A stretch of 64,000 nucleotides of DNA from Rhodopseudomonas palustris (GCF_003226555.1 NZ_QKQS01000023.1:1121263-1185262), one strand, 5' to 3'; numbered from the stretch's first letter, positions 41,380 through 52,162 are shown. Notes: a model not told the origin generated them from the sequence alone. A program made the numbers and translations.

Positions 41380-43716
41380 GTGCCGAACATCGCGTCCGTC
41401 ATCGCATCCGAACTCGCCGTCCGTGAACAGCAGGTCCAGGCCGCCATCGACCTGCTCGACGGCGGATCGACCGTGCCGTTCATCGCCCGCTACCGCAAAG
41501 AGGCGACCGGAATGCTCGACGACGCGCAGCTCCGCACGCTGGAGGAGCGGCTGCGTTACCTTCGCGAGATGGAGGCGCGGCGCACGGCGATCATCGACAG
41601 CATCAAGCAGCAGGGCAAGCTGACGCCGGAGCTGGAAGCGGCGCTGCTGAAGGCCGACAGCAAGGCGCGGCTCGAGGACATCTATCTGCCGTTCAAGGAG
41701 AAGCGCCGCACCAAGGCGCAGATCGCGCGCGAAGCCGGGCTGGAGCCGCTCGCCGATCTGTTGATCCAGAATCCCGACAAGGATCCGCAGCTCGAGGCCG
41801 CAGCCTATGTGAAAACCGATGGTGAGCACCCGGTTGCCGACGTCAAGGCCGCGCTCGAAGGTGCCCGCGCCATCCTGGTCGAACGCTTCTCCGAACACGC
41901 CGACCTCACCGGAAGCTTGCGCGAAGCGATGTGGAGCCGCGGCGCCCTGAAGGCGAGCGTGCGCGACGGCAAGAAGACCGACGGTGCCAAATTCGCTGAT
42001 TACTTCGACTTCTCCGAGCCCTACCAGAAGCTGCCGTCGCACCGCATCCTGGCGCTGCTGCGCGGCGAAAAGGAAGAGGTGCTCAGCCTCGATTTCGGCG
42101 ACGGCGAAGATCCCGAGTCGCGGGAGCCGACGCAGTACGAGAACCGCATCGCCGCCACCTTCGGCATTGCCCGCAAGGGACGCCCCGCCGACGGCTTCCT
42201 GTCCGACGCGGTGCGCTGGGCCTGGCGGACACGGATCAAGACCGCGCTGGCGCTGGATATGCGGATGCGGCTGTGGCAGCAGGCCGAGGTCGAGGCGGTG
42301 CGGGTGTTCGCGGCGAATCTGCGCGACCTGTTGCTCGCCGCACCAGCCGGCGGCCGCGCCACGCTCGGGCTCGATCCGGGCTTCCGGACCGGCGTGAAGG
42401 TCGCGGTGATCGACCGCACCGGCAAGATGGTCGACCACGCCACGATCTATCCGCACGAGCCGGCGCGCAAATGGAACGAGAGCATGCTGACGCTGGCGCA
42501 GCTCTGCGTGAAGCATCGCATCGAGCTGGTGGCGATCGGCAACGGCACCGCCTCGCGCGAAACCGAGAAGCTGGTCGCCGATCTGATGAAGGCCAAGCCG
42601 GATCTGAAGCTGACCAAGGCGATCGTGTCGGAAGCCGGCGCGTCGGTGTATTCGGCCTCGGAATTCGCCTCCAAGGAATTCCCCGATCTCGACGTCTCGA
42701 TCCGTGGCGCGGTGTCGATCGCGCGGCGGCTGCAAGACCCGCTCGGTGAGCTCGTCAAGGTGCCGCCGCAGTCGATCGGCGTCGGCCAGTATCAGCACGA
42801 TCTCAATCAGCACGCGCTGGCCCGGGCGTTGGACGCCACGGTGGAAGACTGCGTGAACGCGGTCGGCGTCGATCTCAACACCGCCTCGGCGCCGCTATTG
42901 GCACGGGTGTCGGGCATCGGCGAGACGCTGGCGACCAACATCGTGGCGCATCGCGACGCCAACGGCCCGTTCCCGAGCCGCGACAAGCTGAAGGAAGTGC
43001 CGCGGCTGGGCCCGAAGGCGTTCGAGCAGTGTGCCGGGTTCTTGCGGATCCGCGACGGCGAAAATCCGCTCGACGCCTCCGGCGTGCATCCGGAATCCTA
43101 TCCGATCGTCAAGAAGATCCTGGCTGCCACCAAGAGCGACATCAAGGCGCTGATCGGCCAGACCAAGGTGCTGCAGGGCCTCAAGCCGCAGGCGTTCGCG
43201 GACGACAAGTTCGGTATTCCCACCGTCAGCGACATCCTGAAGGAGCTGGAAAAGCCCGGCCGTGACCCGCGTCCCGAATTCAAGACCGCGACTTTCCAGG
43301 AGGGCGTCGAGAAGATCACCGACCTGAAGCCCGGCATGATCCTGGAGGCGACGATTACCAACGTCGCGGCGTTCGGCGCCTTCGCCGACATCGGCGTGCA
43401 TCAGGACGGTCTGATCCACATCTCGGCGATGTCCGAGCGGCGCATCAACGATCCGCGCGAGGTGGTGAAGCCGGGCCAGGTGGTGAAGGTCAAGGTGCTC
43501 GAGGTCGACGTGCCCCGCAACCGCATCGGCCTGACGCTGCGGATGTCCGACCCGATCCCCGCTCCCGGCGAGCGCCGCACCGGCGGGGGTGGCGGCGGCG
43601 CCAGTGCCAAGCTGGTCGACCGCTACAAGCCGCGCCAGGAAGCCCCGAGCGGCGGCGGTGCGTTCGCGGCGGCGCTCGCCAAGGCGGCCGAGAAGGGGCG
43701 CAGCAAGGGGCGGTAA
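41380..43716 (+). CDS. tex: Tex-family S1 RNA-binding transcription accessory protein
   Basis: A 778-residue cytosolic protein of the Tex/Spt6-like family. In order: an N-terminal helical domain (STVPFIARYRKEATGMLDD, about residues 27-45), a YqgF/RNase H-like domain (LGLDPGFRTGVKVAVID, about 330-346), helix-hairpin-helix units (VGVDLNTASAPLLARVSGIG, then VPRLGPKAFEQCAGFLRI) and a C-terminal S1 domain (GMILEATITNVAAFGAFADI, HQDGLIHIS). The tail is Gly/Lys-rich. GTG 41380 is the likely start by comparison with the family; earlier in-frame ATGs would add a non-conserved extension. A strong hairpin follows the gene. Confidence 0.92.
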   Translation: MPNIASVIASELAVREQQVQAAIDLLDGGSTVPFIARYRKEATGMLDDAQLRTLEERLRYLREMEARRTAIIDSIKQQGKLTPELEAALLKADSKARLEDIYLPFKEKRRTKAQIAREAGLEPLADLLIQNPDKDPQLEAAAYVKTDGEHPVADVKAALEGARAILVERFSEHADLTGSLREAMWSRGALKASVRDGKKTDGAKFADYFDFSEPYQKLPSHRILALLRGEKEEVLSLDFGDGEDPESREPTQYENRIAATFGIARKGRPADGFLSDAVRWAWRTRIKTALALDMRMRLWQQAEVEAVRVFAANLRDLLLAAPAGGRATLGLDPGFRTGVKVAVIDRTGKMVDHATIYPHEPARKWNESMLTLAQLCVKHRIELVAIGNGTASRETEKLVADLMKAKPDLKLTKAIVSEAGASVYSASEFASKEFPDLDVSIRGAVSIARRLQDPLGELVKVPPQSIGVGQYQHDLNQHALARALDATVEDCVNAVGVDLNTASAPLLARVSGIGETLATNIVAHRDANGPFPSRDKLKEVPRLGPKAFEQCAGFLRIRDGENPLDASGVHPESYPIVKKILAATKSDIKALIGQTKVLQGLKPQAFADDKFGIPTVSDILKELEKPGRDPRPEFKTATFQEGVEKITDLKPGMILEATITNVAAFGAFADIGVHQDGLIHISAMSERRINDPREVVKPGQVVKVKVLEVDVPRNRIGLTLRMSDPIPAPGERRTGGGGGGASAKLVDRYKPRQEAPSGGGAFAAALAKAAEKGRSKGR

Positions 43717-43775
43717 CGTACCTTACTGTTCGATCGAGGCGAACGACCCATCGCCCGGGCAACGAACTGATCGTC

Positions 43776-43806
43776 CCGAGAAGCCCGGCAAAGCCGGGCG
43801 TCTCGG
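43776..43806. terminator. Hairpin after tex
   Basis: CCGAG-AA-GCCCGGC (43776-43789), loop AAA, GCCGGGC-GT-CTCGG (43793-43806): a 12-bp interrupted stem located 60 bp past the tex stop. No T run, but the position fits a terminator. Confidence 0.5.
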
Positions 43807-43939
43807 CCGATCAGCACACGCATGGCTGCACATGGGGCCGGCGGATCGATCGGCGATTTGCAACTGGCCGGCTTTCTCCGCAACGTGGGTCCTCGCAGGC
43901 GAGAGCCGGTCCGATGGCCCGGCAGGTTGAGGAGGCCAG

Positions 43940-45934
43940 ATGCCCCGTTTCGTCATCAATCCCCCGGTGTTCTTCGGATCGGTCGCGATCACGACGCTGT
44001 TTCTCGCCGTCGGCGTCCTGTTTCCGAGCCAGGCCGAGACGATCTTTGCGGCGGTGCAAAGCTGGATCCTCGAATGGTTCGGCTGGCTGTATCTGCTCGC
44101 GGTCGGGATCTTCATCGTCTCGGTGGTGCTGTTCGCGGCGAGCCGGTTCGGTGACCTCAAGCTCGGCCCCGACGATTCGACGCCGGACTTCCGCTATCTG
44201 TCGTGGGTGGCGATGCTGTTCGCCGCCGGCATGGGCATCGGGCTGATGTACTTCGCGGTCGGCGAGCCGATGAAGCACTTCGCCGCGCCGCCCGAGGCCG
44301 CGCCGCTGAGCATCGCGGCGCAGCGCCAGGCGATGAGCATCACCTTCTTCCATTGGGGACTACACGCCTGGGCGATCTATGCGGTGGTCGGGTTGTCGCT
44401 GGCGTATTTCGGCTATCGCTACAATCTGCCGCTCACCGTTCGCTCCGGCCTGTATCCGCTGCTCGGCAGCCGGATCGACGGACCGATCGGCCACGCCGTC
44501 GACATCTTCGCGATCTGCGGCACGCTGTTCGGAATCGCGACCTCGCTCGGCTTCGGTGTGCTGCAGATCAACGCCGGGCTGACCTATCTGCTCGGCGTGC
44601 CGAACGACGCCGCGGTGCAGATCGGGCTGATCGCGGCGATCACCGCGGTCGCCACCGTCTCGGTGGTCACCGGGCTCGACAACGGCGTGCGCCGGCTCAG
44701 CGAGCTTAACCTCGCGCTCGCGGTGCTGCTGATGAGCTTCGTGCTGGCGGTCGGGCCGACCGCGCAGTTGCTGCGCGATTTCGTGCAGAACATCGGGTTC
44801 TATCTCGACACCTTCGTGCTGCGCACGTTCAACATCTACGCCTACGAACCGCGTCCCTGGATCGACGCCTGGACGCTGTTCTACTGGGCGTGGTGGATCT
44901 CGTGGTCGCCGTTCGTCGGCATGTTCATCGCCCGGATCTCGCGCGGCCGCACCGTGCGCGAGTTCGTGATCGCGGTGCTGTTCGTTCCGGCCGGCTTCAC
45001 ATTCTTCTGGATGACGGTGTTCGGCAACACCGCGCTGTGGGTCGACACCACGGTCGCGCAAGGCGCGCTGCATCAGGCGGTGGCGAGCGACCTGTCGACT
45101 GCGCTGTTCCAGTTCTTCCAGTATCTGCCGCTGCCGATGCTGACGTCGACGATCGCGGTGATGTTGGTGGCGGTGTTCTTTGTCACCTCCGCCGATTCCG
45201 GATCGTTGGTGGTGGACACGCTGGCGGCGGGCGGTGCCACCGACACCACCACGGCCCAGCGCGTGTTCTGGTGCGCGCTGGAGGGACTGATCGCCGCTGT
45301 GCTGCTCTTGACCGGCGGACTCGCCGCGCTGCAATCGGCTACCATCGCCACCGCGCTACCGTTCTCGCTGATCATGCTGGTGCTGGTATGGGCGCTGTTC
45401 AAAGGCATGGCGTCCGACGTGGCGCAGCGGCGGGTGCATAAGGGCGCCGCGCCGCCGCAGGCCTATCCGGCCGCCGGCCTGTCCTGGCAACGCCGCCTCG
45501 GCCTGATCCTGAACGCGCCGACCGAGACCGAAGTCGGCGAGCACATCAAAGTGGTGGTCGCCCCGGCGCTCGACGACGTCCGCCGCGAGCTCGAGCATCA
45601 GGGCCGCCGCTCGATCGTGACCCGCTCCGAAACGGACCGGTCGGTGTCGCTGAATGTGCCGGCCGAGGGCGTGCGCGATTTCGTCTACGGCGTGCGCCCG
45701 GCCGCGCATCGCCTGCCGGCGTTCTCGCCGGCCGAGGCGACCCATTCGGGTTTCCGCTACGAGGCCCGCACCTTCTTCAGCGACGGCAGCCGCGGCTACG
45801 ACGTGATGGGGATGACGCGCGATCAGGTGATCGCCGACGTGCTGGCGCAGTTCGATCGCTATCTGCAACTGGTGACCTCCCCCGCCGCCTCGCTCGCCGT
45901 CGGCGCCCCCGAGCACACGCCCGAGTCTGGATGA
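43940..45934 (+). CDS. BCCT family betaine/choline/carnitine transporter
   Basis: A 664-residue secondary transporter with twelve membrane segments in about the first 500 residues. Family motifs are clear: [20 protein letters not shown] (about 94-113) and [20 protein letters not shown] in part (about 314-332), the Trp-rich helix that forms the aromatic box for trimethylammonium. A long C-terminal cytoplasmic region (about 500-664) follows, as in BetT- and BetP-type osmosensing carriers. It lacks the short carnitine-antiporter form. It likely takes up choline or glycine betaine under osmotic stress; no bet genes are adjacent. A GAGGAGG site precedes the ATG. Confidence 0.9.
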   Translation: MPRFVINPPVFFGSVAITTLFLAVGVLFPSQAETIFAAVQSWILEWFGWLYLLAVGIFIVSVVLFAASRFGDLKLGPDDSTPDFRYLSWVAMLFAAGMGIGLMYFAVGEPMKHFAAPPEAAPLSIAAQRQAMSITFFHWGLHAWAIYAVVGLSLAYFGYRYNLPLTVRSGLYPLLGSRIDGPIGHAVDIFAICGTLFGIATSLGFGVLQINAGLTYLLGVPNDAAVQIGLIAAITAVATVSVVTGLDNGVRRLSELNLALAVLLMSFVLAVGPTAQLLRDFVQNIGFYLDTFVLRTFNIYAYEPRPWIDAWTLFYWAWWISWSPFVGMFIARISRGRTVREFVIAVLFVPAGFTFFWMTVFGNTALWVDTTVAQGALHQAVASDLSTALFQFFQYLPLPMLTSTIAVMLVAVFFVTSADSGSLVVDTLAAGGATDTTTAQRVFWCALEGLIAAVLLLTGGLAALQSATIATALPFSLIMLVLVWALFKGMASDVAQRRVHKGAAPPQAYPAAGLSWQRRLGLILNAPTETEVGEHIKVVVAPALDDVRRELEHQGRRSIVTRSETDRSVSLNVPAEGVRDFVYGVRPAAHRLPAFSPAEATHSGFRYEARTFFSDGSRGYDVMGMTRDQVIADVLAQFDRYLQLVTSPAASLAVGAPEHTPESG

Positions 45935-45960
45935 CGGCGCGAGACCCGGAGCCAGCTCTG

Positions 45961-47181
45961 TCAGAGCAATGCGGCGGCGATTCCTGCTGCCGCGGTGAAG
46001 GCGACGACCAGCAGCGGCGGGGCACGCCAGATCATCAGCAGCGCGAAGCCGCTCAGCGCGATCGCGACGTCGGCCGTGCCGTGGATCGTGCTGGTCCACA
46101 CCGGATCGTACAGCGCGGCGCCGAGCAGGCCGACCACGGCGGCGTTGACGCCGCGCATCATCGCCTGCGCGGCTGGGTAGTGCCGCAGCCCATGCCAGAA
46201 CGGCAGCACGCCGAGCAGGATCAGGAAGCCGGGCAGGAAGATGCCGACCAGCCCGATCACTGCGCCTGCCAGCCCCGGGGAGGGCGCAGCCATCGCTCCC
46301 AAATAGGCGGCGAAGCTGAACAGCGGCCCGGGCACGGCCTGGGCGGCACCGTAGCCGGCGAGGAATGCGTCGTCGCTGATCCATCCCGGACCGACAAAGG
46401 CGTCACGCAGCAGGGGCAGCACCACATGGCCGCCGCCGAACACCAGCGCGCCCGAGCGATAGAACGCATCGAACGCCGCAATGACCGAGGAGCCGGTGAT
46501 TGCGCCGAGCAGCGGCAGGCCGATCAACAGTCCGACGAATCCGAGCAGTGCCGCGACCCCGACCGGCCGTGATACCCGCGCACCGACCTGGCCGAATCGC
46601 GGTGCCGCGCCGCTGCGGCACCATAGCAGGCCGGCGATCCCGCCGAGCGCGATCGCACCAAGCTGCGCAGCCGGTACCCCGCTGAGCAGCACGATCAGCG
46701 CCGCCGCCACCGCGATCGTGGCGCGCTCGCGATCCGGACAGAGCTGCCGCGACATTCCCCACGCCGCCTGCGCGACGATCGCGACCGCCGTCAGCTTCAG
46801 CCCATGCAGCAGCCCGGCGCCGAGCAGCCCGTCCAGCGCCGCGGCCCCATAGGCGAACAGCACCAATGCGGCCGCCGACGGCAGCGTGAACCCGGCCCAG
46901 GCGGCGAGCGCGCCGAGCGTGCCTGCGCGCATCAGGCCGATTGCAAAGCCGACCTGGCTGCTGGCCGGGCCGGGCAGAAACTGGCACAGGCCGACCAGCT
47001 CCGCATAGGACTGCTCGTCGATCCAGCGCCGCCGCACCACGAACTCGTCGCGAAAATAACCGAGATGCGCGATCGGGCCGCCGAAACAGCTCAGCCCGAG
47101 CTTGAAAAACACCCGCAAGACTTCGCCCGGCGTGCCGCTGTGCGGTTGCTCGATGGTCGAGAGGTCGGATTGCGCGGTCAT
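45961..47181 (-). CDS. chrA: Chromate transporter ChrA (CHR family)
   Basis: A 406-residue, two-domain chromate ion transporter. The N-terminal half has the family signature FFKLGLSCFGGPIAHLGYF (about residues 26-44) and LCQFLPGPASSQVGFAIG (about 66-83). The C-terminal half repeats the pattern in degenerate form (FGGGHVVLPLLRDAF, about 247-261, and GYGAAQAVPGPLFSFAAYLG). About ten membrane segments. Exports chromate driven by the proton gradient. Its start overlaps the stop of the upstream SDR gene by 4 bp, so the two are translated together, an unusual partner for chrA. Confidence 0.9.
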   Translation of the reverse strand: MTAQSDLSTIEQPHSGTPGEVLRVFFKLGLSCFGGPIAHLGYFRDEFVVRRRWIDEQSYAELVGLCQFLPGPASSQVGFAIGLMRAGTLGALAAWAGFTLPSAAALVLFAYGAAALDGLLGAGLLHGLKLTAVAIVAQAAWGMSRQLCPDRERATIAVAAALIVLLSGVPAAQLGAIALGGIAGLLWCRSGAAPRFGQVGARVSRPVGVAALLGFVGLLIGLPLLGAITGSSVIAAFDAFYRSGALVFGGGHVVLPLLRDAFVGPGWISDDAFLAGYGAAQAVPGPLFSFAAYLGAMAAPSPGLAGAVIGLVGIFLPGFLILLGVLPFWHGLRHYPAAQAMMRGVNAAVVGLLGAALYDPVWTSTIHGTADVAIALSGFALLMIWRAPPLLVVAFTAAAGIAAALL

Positions 47182-48068
47182 CGGACCCGGTCGTCGGCGG
47201 CGTGCGGAAGAACCAGCCCCGTCATCCTCTCACTGATCTCCCACAGCCGCCTGTTGGCTTCCGCGTCGCGCGCCTGCGCCGGCGCGGCAATCGTCTTGCG
47301 ATTGGCGAAGTACTCGCCGCTGACGCCCTCCAGTTCCGGCGCGTTGGCGAGATACAGCACGCGCTGGGCGGCGGTTTCCGGTTTCGGAATCGCCCAGCCG
47401 CCGAGCTTGGCGAGTAGTTTCCAGAACAACCCCTGGGCGCCGTCGGTGCCGCCGAGATTGGACTTGAACACGCCGGGAAATACGCAGTTCACGGTGACGC
47501 CGCTGCCTTGCAGCCGGCGCGCCAGTTCGAAGGTGAAGTGCAGGTTGCCGAGCTTGGACTGGGCGTAGCCCTTCATCATGCCGTAGGGACGCTTGTCCCA
47601 GTTGAGGTCGTCGAAATCGATCGCCGCGTCGATGCGGGTGCCGACATTGACGATCCGCGCCGGCGCGCTGGCCTTGATCAGATCGAGCAGCAGGTTGGTG
47701 AGCAGGAACGGGCCGAGGTGATTGATCGCGAAGGCGCGTTCGATCCCCTGCGGGCTCAGCCGCCGCTCGGCGAACGCGGTGCCGGCGTTGTTGATCAGCA
47801 GGTCCAGCCGGTCGAAGCGGTCGCGCACCGCCTGCGCCAGCGCGCGGACCGAGACCTGATCGGCGAGGTCGGCGACGAACAGATGCAGGTCGTCGTTACC
47901 AGTGGCGGCGCGAACGTCCGCGAGCGCCGCCTCGCCGCGGCCGCGGTCGCGTGCCACCAGCCCGACGCGGAGGCCATCAGCCGCGAGCGCGGTAGCGATC
48001 GCTTTGCCGAGGCCAGAATTGGCGCCGGTCACCAGCGCGGTGCGTTTGTGTTCGGCGATCGAGCTCAT
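47178..48068 (-). CDS. Short-chain dehydrogenase/reductase
   Basis: A 296-residue SDR enzyme. The cofactor loop is VTGANSGLGKAIA (about residues 13-25), an NNAGTA motif (about 90-95) stabilises the central sheet, and the active-site Tyr-x3-Lys is in GYAQSKLGN (about 168-176). An Arg just after strand 2 (VARDRGRGEA) suggests NADPH. It resembles the retinol dehydrogenase/WW-domain oxidoreductase branch; the substrate is unknown. ATG 48068 has GGAGGG about 6 bases before it; an earlier in-frame ATG would overlap that site. Coupled to chrA downstream. Confidence 0.87.
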   Translation of the reverse strand: MSSIAEHKRTALVTGANSGLGKAIATALAADGLRVGLVARDRGRGEAALADVRAATGNDDLHLFVADLADQVSVRALAQAVRDRFDRLDLLINNAGTAFAERRLSPQGIERAFAINHLGPFLLTNLLLDLIKASAPARIVNVGTRIDAAIDFDDLNWDKRPYGMMKGYAQSKLGNLHFTFELARRLQGSGVTVNCVFPGVFKSNLGGTDGAQGLFWKLLAKLGGWAIPKPETAAQRVLYLANAPELEGVSGEYFANRKTIAAPAQARDAEANRRLWEISERMTGLVLPHAADDRVR

Positions 48069-48103
48069 CGGATGCCCTCCTGGCATTGTCCGCTGAGCTT
48101 AGT

Positions 48104-49585
48104 CTAGCGCCCCGCGGGCTTGCTGTGATGACGGCCGTACAGGAAGTAGATCGCAAGGCCAATTGCTAGCCACACCCCGAGCCGTAGCCAGGTATCCAGC
48201 GGTAGGCCGAGCATCAGGATGAACGACACGATCGCGCCGGCGGGCGCCACCAACCAGATCGCCGGCGCCCGGAATGGCCGGTGCTGCTCCGGATGCTTGA
48301 TCCGCAGCGCCAGCACGCCGATGCACACCACCGCGAATGCGAACAGCGTGCCGATGCTGACCAGTTCGCCGACCAGCCCGATCGGCAGCACCCCCGCGAG
48401 GCCGGCGACGATAACGCCGGTGCCGATGGTGGCGACATGCGGGGTGCGGAAGCGCCGGTGGGTGGCGGCGGCGGCCTTCGGCATCAGCCCGTCATGCGCC
48501 ATCGCGCGTAGCACGCGGGTCTGGCCGAGCATCAGCACCAGGATCACCGAGGTCAGTCCGGTGACGACGCCGATCTTGACGATCGAAGACAGCCAGCCGA
48601 TCCCGGCGGCGTCGATGCCCACCGCGATCGGATCGGGCACGTTGAGCCGGTCGTAGGGCACGATTCCGGTCAGCACGAACGCCACCGCGACATACAGCAC
48701 GGTGCAGATCGCCAGCGAACCGAGGATGCCGATCGGCATGTCGCGCTGCGGGTTCTTGGCCTCCTGCGCGGCGGTCGAGATCGCGTCGAAGCCGATGAAG
48801 GCGAAGAACACCACCGCGGCGCCGCGCAGCACACCCGACCAGCCGAAGATGCCGGTCTCCTGCGCCGGCGGAATGAAGGCGCCGTCCGGATTGGCGGCTG
48901 TCACCCAATTGGCCGGCGTCACCATCGGGGCGGCGAAAATCAGAAACAGCGCGATCACCGTCAGCTTGATGGCGACGATGACGTTGTTGAACCGCGCCGA
49001 TTCCTGGATACCGATCACCAGCAGGGTCGAGATCGCCACGATGATTGCCATCGCCGGCAGATTGAGAAACGCCCCGGTGGTCGACCAGCTCCGCGCCGCG
49101 GCGTCGTAGGCGAGCGGGGCGGAGGTGAGCTGGCTCGGCAGATGGATGCCGAAATTGCCGAGCAGGCTGACGAAGTAGCCGGACCAGCCGATCGCCACCG
49201 TGGTGGCGCCAACCGCATATTCCAGGATCAGGTCCCAGCCGATGATCCAGGCCACCAGCTCGCCGATGGTTGCATACGCATAGGTGTAGGCGCTGCCCGA
49301 TACCGGCACGGTCGAGGCCATCTCGGCGTAGCACAGCCCAGCGAAGGCACAGGCGACGGCGCCGAGCACGAACGACAGCGACACCGCCGGCCCCGCGTTC
49401 GCCGCGGCGGCGTGGCCGGTGAGCACGAAGATGCCGGCGCCGATGATGCCGCCGACCCCGAGCGCCACGAGGTTGATCGCCGACAGCGACCGCTTCAGGT
49501 GGTGGACCTCGCCGTCGCCATTGTCCCCAGCCCCAGCCTCGATCTGCAGGCTGCTCAGCGATTTACGCGTCCAGATCTCGGCCAC
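48104..49585 (-). CDS. APC family amino acid permease
   Basis: A 493-residue amino acid transporter of the cationic amino acid (CAT/YfnA-like) branch with twelve to thirteen membrane segments. The opening consensus is [20 protein letters not shown] (about residues 40-59), the unwound helix 1 substrate site; the ALCYAEMA-like [20 protein letters not shown] follows (about 87-106), then [20 protein letters not shown] (about 249-268). GTG 49585 (VAEIWTRKS) is preferred: it fits family N-termini and avoids overlap with the TetR gene upstream, though the frame stays open to 49666. Substrate not determined. Confidence 0.87.
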   Translation of the reverse strand: MAEIWTRKSLSSLQIEAGAGDNGDGEVHHLKRSLSAINLVALGVGGIIGAGIFVLTGHAAAANAGPAVSLSFVLGAVACAFAGLCYAEMASTVPVSGSAYTYAYATIGELVAWIIGWDLILEYAVGATTVAIGWSGYFVSLLGNFGIHLPSQLTSAPLAYDAAARSWSTTGAFLNLPAMAIIVAISTLLVIGIQESARFNNVIVAIKLTVIALFLIFAAPMVTPANWVTAANPDGAFIPPAQETGIFGWSGVLRGAAVVFFAFIGFDAISTAAQEAKNPQRDMPIGILGSLAICTVLYVAVAFVLTGIVPYDRLNVPDPIAVGIDAAGIGWLSSIVKIGVVTGLTSVILVLMLGQTRVLRAMAHDGLMPKAAAATHRRFRTPHVATIGTGVIVAGLAGVLPIGLVGELVSIGTLFAFAVVCIGVLALRIKHPEQHRPFRAPAIWLVAPAGAIVSFILMLGLPLDTWLRLGVWLAIGLAIYFLYGRHHSKPAGR

Positions 49586-49625
49586 TCTCGATCCCCAGTT
49601 TCGCCGCGGCGGAACCCGCTCGATC

Positions 49626-50306
49626 TCAAGCGCGGCGACCGCCGCTGGGTTCCGTCGCGCCGGCATTCGTCTGGGGCGGCATCATCGCCGCCACACAGCC
49701 GAGCGCCGCCCGCACCAGCTCGTCGCGGTACACTGTAAAATCGGCGGGCGGCATGCCACGGATCAAAGCGTGGGCGAACATGCCGTACAGCAGGGTGAAA
49801 ACCGGCCGTGCGGCGTCCCTGGCGGAGCGGCCGGGCGGCCAGTCGGCGGCGCCTTCGAGCAGCGCCTCCCATTCCTTCAGGAACAGGTCGTAGGCCTCGA
49901 GATAGTGGCTGCGCTCGCTCTTGTGCCGCTCCAGCATGAAATGCTGCATCCATTCGCGCGGCGCCTGCGCGTAGATCTCGGCCTGGGCGGTGATCGCCGC
50001 GGTGACGCCGGTCGCGATGTCGTAGCTGCCGAGCGCGGTGCGGCGGCGGCGCATCGCCAGCAGCAGGTCTTTGGTGCGCAGATGCACGCAGGCCCGCGCC
50101 AGCTCGTCCTTGCTGGAGAAATATTCGTAGAAGGTGCCGAGCCCGACTCCGGCCACCAGCACGATTTCGCGGATCGTCACGGCACTGAACGGCTTTTCGT
50201 CGAGAAGCCGAACAAATGCGTCGCGGATCGCCCGCGAGGTCTCGTGCGAGCGCGGCTGCACCGGCCTTCGCCGTGATTTTGCTGGAGTTTCCGTGCGCTT
50301 CGCCAT
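49626..50306 (-). CDS. TetR-family transcriptional regulator
   Basis: A 226-residue regulator. The N-terminal DNA-binding domain (about residues 17-65) has the helix-turn-helix [20 protein letters not shown] and the following SSKDEL; the remaining 160 residues are the helical ligand-binding and dimerisation domain. It is divergent from the acyl-CoA dehydrogenase gene, with 95 bp between start codons, so it very likely represses that gene, perhaps in response to an acyl-CoA. ATG 50306 (MAKRTE) fits the family. Confidence 0.87.
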   Translation of the reverse strand: MAKRTETPAKSRRRPVQPRSHETSRAIRDAFVRLLDEKPFSAVTIREIVLVAGVGLGTFYEYFSSKDELARACVHLRTKDLLLAMRRRRTALGSYDIATGVTAAITAQAEIYAQAPREWMQHFMLERHKSERSHYLEAYDLFLKEWEALLEGAADWPPGRSARDAARPVFTLLYGMFAHALIRGMPPADFTVYRDELVRAALGCVAAMMPPQTNAGATEPSGGRRA

Positions 50307-50401
50307 CCAGGCCCAATCCGAACACCTGCCCGATGCGGCTTGCCTATGATGCCCGCCGAACCATCGCAAGCGCCAGAGGCGCCGCTTCCGGGAGATCTGA
50401 A

Positions 50402-52075
50402 ATGCTCAACGCCGCAACGACCACCGCCGACGCCTACGGCGCCGTCACCCACGAGGTGATCAACCAACCGGTCGAACTCGCCGACTACAATCTGTTCAGC
50501 GCCGACCGGCCACTGGTCGAGGCGGTGACGCGCGAGGGCGCCGAATGGGCCGCCAACGACATCGCCGATTTCGGCGCCCGGATCGGCGCCGCCGAGTATC
50601 TCGAGCTCGGCGCGCTCGCCAACCGGCACCTGCCGGAATTCGACACCCACGACCGCTACGGCCGCCGCACCGATCTGGTGCGCTTCCACCCCGCCTATCA
50701 CCGCCTGATGCAGACTTCGATCGAGCAGGGCTTGCATTCCTCGCCGTGGACCGATCCGCGCAAGGGCGCGCATGTCGCCCGCGCCGCGCGGTTCTATCTG
50801 CACAGCCAGATCGAGGCCGGCCACGGTTGCCCGATCAGCATGACGTTCGCGGCGGTGCCGTGCATCAGCCTGCAACCCGACGTCGCCAAACAGTGGCTGC
50901 CGAAGATTCTGGCGCGCAGCTACGATGCGCGCAACGTGCCGGCCGAGCAGAAGCAGGGCATCACCATCGGCATGGCGATGACCGAGAAGCAGGGCGGCTC
51001 GGACGTTCGCGCCAACACCACCCGGGCGATCCCGATCGGCCCCGGCGGTCCAGGCGGCGAATACGAGCTGCTCGGCCACAAATTCTTCGTCTCGGCGCCG
51101 ATGTGCGACGCCTTCCTGGTGCTGGCGCAGGCGCCGGGCGGGCTGTCGTGCTTCCTGGTGCCGCGCTGGAAACCGGACGGCACCAAGAACCCGCTGCAGG
51201 TGCTGCGGCTGAAAAAGAAGATGGGCAATGCCTCCAACGCCTCCAGCGAGACCGAGCTGCGCGGCGCGCTCGGCTGGATGATCGGGCCGGAAGGCCGCGG
51301 CGTCGCCACCATCATCGAGATGGTGGCGATGACCAGGTTCGACTGCATGATCGGTTCGTCGGCGATCATGCGGGCGGCGCTGTCACAGGCGATCGATCAT
51401 TGCCGGCAGCGCGCTGCGTTCGGCCGGCTGCTGATCGAGCAGCCGATCATGCAGAACGTGCTGGCGGACCTTGCGCTCGAGACCGAAGCGGCGCTGGCGT
51501 TGACGATGCGGATCGCCCGCGCGCTCGATCATCGTACCGATGAGCACGAGGCGCATCTGATCCGCATCGGGTCGGCGATCGGCAAATACTGGATCTGCAA
51601 GCGCACGCCGGGCGTCACCGCGGAGGCGATGGAGTGCATCGGCGGCTCCGGCGTGATGGAAGACGGGCCGATGCCGCGTCACTTCCGCGAAAGCCCGGTC
51701 AACGCAATCTGGGAAGGTTCGGGCAACGTGCAGTGCCTAGACGTGCTGCGGGCGATGACCCGGACGCCGGAAACGCTCGAGGCGTATTTCGCCGAGGTGG
51801 AGCAGGCCAAGGGCGCCGACGTGACGTTCGATCAGCACATTGCGGCGCTGAAGGACGACATGCGCGATGCGTCGGACTTCGAGGAGCGCGCTCGGGATCT
51901 CGTCGACCGTCTCGCGACCGGGCTGCAGGCCAGCGTGCTGCTCCGGCACGCGCCGGAAGATGTCGCCGAAGCGTATTGCGCATCACGGCTGGGGCAGCGC
52001 GGCGCGCATCATTACGGTGCGCTGCCCAAGGGTGTGAACTTCGCCGCGATCATCGACCGCGCTCGGCCGCGGTGA
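50402..52075 (+). CDS. AidB-like acyl-CoA dehydrogenase
   Basis: A 557-residue flavoprotein of the AidB branch of acyl-CoA dehydrogenases. Features: an N-terminal extension (NQPVELADYNLFSADRPLVE, about residues 21-40), the FAD region MAMTEKQGGSDVRANTT (about 187-203), VSAPMCDAFLVLAQ (about 222-235), and the C-terminal CIGGSGVMEDGPMPRHFRES in part with VNAIWEGSGNVQCLDVLRA (about 430-448), which is very characteristic. E. coli AidB is induced by alkylating agents and binds DNA; many homologues act as isovaleryl-CoA-type dehydrogenases instead. A TetR gene stands divergently upstream and a terminator follows. GGGAG site before the ATG. Confidence 0.88.
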   Translation: MLNAATTTADAYGAVTHEVINQPVELADYNLFSADRPLVEAVTREGAEWAANDIADFGARIGAAEYLELGALANRHLPEFDTHDRYGRRTDLVRFHPAYHRLMQTSIEQGLHSSPWTDPRKGAHVARAARFYLHSQIEAGHGCPISMTFAAVPCISLQPDVAKQWLPKILARSYDARNVPAEQKQGITIGMAMTEKQGGSDVRANTTRAIPIGPGGPGGEYELLGHKFFVSAPMCDAFLVLAQAPGGLSCFLVPRWKPDGTKNPLQVLRLKKKMGNASNASSETELRGALGWMIGPEGRGVATIIEMVAMTRFDCMIGSSAIMRAALSQAIDHCRQRAAFGRLLIEQPIMQNVLADLALETEAALALTMRIARALDHRTDEHEAHLIRIGSAIGKYWICKRTPGVTAEAMECIGGSGVMEDGPMPRHFRESPVNAIWEGSGNVQCLDVLRAMTRTPETLEAYFAEVEQAKGADVTFDQHIAALKDDMRDASDFEERARDLVDRLATGLQASVLLRHAPEDVAEAYCASRLGQRGAHHYGALPKGVNFAAIIDRARPR

Positions 52076-52162
52076 CCATTCCGGTTATGAGCGGCCTCGA
52101 ATTCGAGCCATCGTGCCGCGCGCTTGTCGCGGACTTGAAGAGCTAGGTCGGATCAAAACGTC

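Noticed and set aside
41353-42813. A 486-codon open frame opposite tex
   Set aside because: Antisense to the conserved YqgF-like and helical domains of Tex; composition typical of shadow frames.
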